Below the pieces are notes generated by a model. It saw only the letters and a list, made by a program, of their open reading frames with translations. It had not been told where the DNA came from and searched no databases. A program made the translations under genes and the position numbers. From a bacterium (lineage in GTDB: Bacteria; Krumholzibacteriota; Krumholzibacteriia; LZORAL124-64-63), in the NCBI GenBank assembly GCA_018652925.1, contig JABIBH010000206.1, forward strand, positions 1-7,401: a stretch of 7,401 bases of DNA, given 5' to 3'. The number at the start of each line of letters is the position of its first letter. Positions within the stretch are counted from its first letter, which is position 1. This document shows, one piece after another, positions 5,233 through 7,401 of this stretch.

Positions 5233-7401
5233 ATGAGACATCTATTGTTCGTTGCACTGCTGTTAATCGCAAGCTCTTCATTTGCTCATATCGATCCAGA
5301 TGATTCCCGCTACGAAAACACGCTTGCTAAAGACTTCATAATGGATGCTCCGTGGCGAGTGATTGATGAAAACACGCCAATTCCAGTGACAATCATTATT
5401 AAAGACTGCGATACTGATGATGTCCGTGACCTGCACTGGATCCGCATCTGGGATGAGTCCAACGGCAACACTATTCTTTGGGATCATGATTTCAACGATG
5501 AAGAAATTGGCGATAACGCCAGCGAACACAACTACTGGACATATATCACAAAAGTAACTGAAGGTCATCCATCCCTGCCCAATGGCACAGCGCTGACTCC
5601 AGCAAATCTTGGCTACTCGGTTGGCGATAATATCAGATTGAAAGTCAGCATTTACTATCGTGACGATTGGTTCAATTACACTGAAACTCGACACATCAGA
5701 ATCAATGTTGGCAGTGGCAGATTCCCATGGGCTGACAACTGGTTTGGCGGTGACATCCACTACCACACAATGTACACCAATAATATTTATGAATATGGCG
5801 CACCACTGCCTGCTGTTAAACATACAGCTATCGCAATGGGTTTGAACTGGCTGACTGCCACTGACCACTCCTGCGATCTTGATGAAACCGGTGACGGCAC
5901 ATATTCCTACGCAACTCAACAATGGGAATACACTTTGCAGGATGTTGGCGGGACTTTTACAGACTATCGCGATGTCACAGCTCAAGGTTCATCCTGGGGC
6001 GGGCTTGGCGCTGACGTGGCAGACCTGGATTGCCCTGAATTCCGATTGTACAGAGCAGTTGAACTGAATGTTGGCTCTGTAGAGTCATCGACATTGGGAA
6101 AAACATTGCATTGCCTTGTTTACAACGATGAATACATACACTCTCCTGACAGTGGCGCTCCAGGCGAAAGGCCAATTTCACCTGACCTGCTAACAGCGAT
6201 GGACCAAATCAGTGGCAACGGTTTTGCATACTGCGCTCACCCTTTGTCTGATTTATCAGCAGAATTTTTAGGCTTTGACTTTGGTGCAAATGGCGCACCA
6301 TGGGGTTCTTACAACCTGACTCAGGCATTGACCAGAGAATCGTTCCGCGGTTTCCAGATTTTTAACACCAGGAGCACGGTTACATCGCTGAATCAGAACA
6401 ACCCCTGGGGCGATTTCGATGCCGGTGTTGTCGCTGACAATCCCTATCCAAACGAACTCCTTGCTGGTGTAGATGTGTGGGATAATTTCATTGCAACCGA
6501 TATTGCATCTGGCACTCCCCGAAAACTTTTCATGTCTGGCGGCAGCGATGCTCACGGTGATTTCAATTACTCCACATACATGAGCCTTGATGACTACGCA
6601 GAAGACAGCGCTATGGGAAAAGTTCAGACTGTAGCATTTGTTCCTGGCAGCTGGACTGCTGACAACTTGCCTCCAGTCGAAGACCTGCTTGCCTCATATC
6701 GCAATGGCCACACAATCTCTACTGATGGTCCTTTTTTGGAAATTGGTATTGATACCAACAACGATTCCGACTGGTACGATGAAGCTGACCTGATGATTGG
6801 CGATGACGGTTCTCTACCAACAGACACCAATGCAACTTTGCATTTGCGATGGGCTTCATTGACTGAGTTTGGACAAATTGAGTTGATCAGGTTACTGGCA
6901 ATTGATGCCACTGGAACAACAGAATTGTTGGCACTTTATCCCGATGAACTTTATGAAGGTGAAAGTTCCACTGCACTTTCAGATTTCAATCTTGAAGGAT
7001 GGGTTGCATTGCGAGCAGAGCTTCTGACTGCTGACGGCTTGGCTGGCCATCGTGCATTTACCAACCCGATCTGGGTGAACTTTACTGAACAAATTTCAGG
7101 TATTAACAACACATTGCCTGTTATGCCGAATCAACTTTTGAATGTTCCAAATCCGTTCAACCCAAGAACTGAAATTCGATTTGGATTGCCAGCCGACACA
7201 TCGGTCACACTGCAGATATTCAACATCCAGGGTGAACTTGTGCGTGAATTGATTACGAATCAGCAGCTTGCAAGTGGCGATCATACTTCAATCTGGGATG
7301 GCAAAAATAGTGGTGGAACATCAATGCCATCAGGTACTTATCACTACAGACTGATAACTGGTATCGGAACATTGAATGGAAAAATGAGTCTGGTTAAATA
7401 G
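5233..7401 (+). CDS. Secreted CehA/McbA-type PHP-domain metallohydrolase with C-terminal sorting-like tail
   Basis: The protein has 722 residues and is complete; its stop is the last base of the window. In order it has a Sec signal peptide (1-18, SFA|H), a beta-rich region (about 20-165) and a PHP-type metal-binding core with H176xH178 (GDIHYHT), D211-H212 (TATDHS), Glu277 (AVELNVG), H336 (YCAHPLSD) and D439xH441 (GGSDAHGD). A further beta-sandwich-like region (about 500-630) follows, then a C-terminal tail from NPFNP (640-644) with FNIQGELVREL, WDGKNSGG and SGTYHYRL. PHP domains are polynuclear metal hydrolases acting on phosphoesters, and in the CehA/McbA group on other esters as well; the substrate here is unknown. 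The tail resembles the FlgD-like/type IX-style sorting domains of FCB bacteria, which suggests export to the cell surface or medium. Five cysteines are scattered with no lipobox. The start is set by AAGGAA and the signal peptide. Confidence 0.88.
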   Translation: MRHLLFVALLLIASSSFAHIDPDDSRYENTLAKDFIMDAPWRVIDENTPIPVTIIIKDCDTDDVRDLHWIRIWDESNGNTILWDHDFNDEEIGDNASEHNYWTYITKVTEGHPSLPNGTALTPANLGYSVGDNIRLKVSIYYRDDWFNYTETRHIRINVGSGRFPWADNWFGGDIHYHTMYTNNIYEYGAPLPAVKHTAIAMGLNWLTATDHSCDLDETGDGTYSYATQQWEYTLQDVGGTFTDYRDVTAQGSSWGGLGADVADLDCPEFRLYRAVELNVGSVESSTLGKTLHCLVYNDEYIHSPDSGAPGERPISPDLLTAMDQISGNGFAYCAHPLSDLSAEFLGFDFGANGAPWGSYNLTQALTRESFRGFQIFNTRSTVTSLNQNNPWGDFDAGVVADNPYPNELLAGVDVWDNFIATDIASGTPRKLFMSGGSDAHGDFNYSTYMSLDDYAEDSAMGKVQTVAFVPGSWTADNLPPVEDLLASYRNGHTISTDGPFLEIGIDTNNDSDWYDEADLMIGDDGSLPTDTNATLHLRWASLTEFGQIELIRLLAIDATGTTELLALYPDELYEGESSTALSDFNLEGWVALRAELLTADGLAGHRAFTNPIWVNFTEQISGINNTLPVMPNQLLNVPNPFNPRTEIRFGLPADTSVTLQIFNIQGELVRELITNQQLASGDHTSIWDGKNSGGTSMPSGTYHYRLITGIGTLNGKMSLVK

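Noticed and set aside
5278..5985. A 235-codon open frame on the minus strand opposite the PHP gene
   Set aside because: It lies fully antisense to conserved PHP motifs, has no ribosome binding site or recognisable domain, and its composition follows from the codon use of the sense gene.
1..7401. CRISPR array, insertion sequence, tRNA or phage features
   Set aside because: I saw no regularly spaced repeats, terminal inverted repeats, transposase-like protein or cloverleaf-like sequence; the genes are ordinary chromosomal ones with similar composition.

Overview
The window looks like chromosomal DNA from a Gram-negative bacterium of the FCB/candidate-phylum type (Cloacimonetes, Marinimicrobia, KSB1, Krumholzibacteria and similar). 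Two things suggest this. The last gene ends in an 'NPFNP...GxxVxxL...G.H...WDG...GxxxxSGtYxYrL...K' tail, the FlgD-like/Por-type C-terminal domain common in those groups. The window also carries a compact MCE/Mla phospholipid transport operon, which implies an outer membrane. The exact phylum cannot be fixed from the sequence alone. The DNA is moderately AT-rich throughout, with no visible mobile element, tRNA, rRNA or CRISPR array.

Layout, left to right: (1) 1-1073, minus strand, the N-terminal part of a secreted S8 (subtilisin-like) serine peptidase that runs off the left edge; (2) 1074-1176, a short divergent intergenic region holding a TATAAT box for the peptidase and a hairpin at its predicted mRNA 5' end; (3) 1177-2094, plus strand, an RssA-type patatin-like phospholipase; (4) 5131-2102, minus strand, a four-gene operon mlaE-mlaF-mlaD-(ferritin-like/rubrerythrin-like protein), closed by a strong intrinsic terminator that lies inside the 3' end of the convergent patatin gene; (5) 5132-5232, a 101-base divergent promoter region; (6) 5233-7401, plus strand, a complete secreted PHP-domain metallohydrolase of the CehA/McbA type with the C-terminal sorting-like tail. 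It ends on the last base of the window. No gene-free stretch exceeds about 105 bases.

How the genes may work together: MlaE (permease), MlaF (ATPase) and MlaD (MCE substrate-binding subunit) would form an inner-membrane phospholipid transporter. No mlaB or mlaC is in the operon. A diiron ferritin-like protein is appended as the last cistron, and a patatin-like lipid hydrolase sits convergently. This makes a small envelope-lipid/oxidative-stress neighbourhood, although a functional link between these genes is inference. The two flanking genes encode exported hydrolases, a protease and a metal-dependent hydrolase, each with a Sec signal peptide.

The most notable non-coding observations are a near-consensus promoter that places the mlaE transcript start at or next to its AUG (a predicted leaderless mRNA), and the terminator that doubles as coding sequence for the last residues of the convergent patatin protein. 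No clearly novel multi-gene defence or mobile system is visible here.
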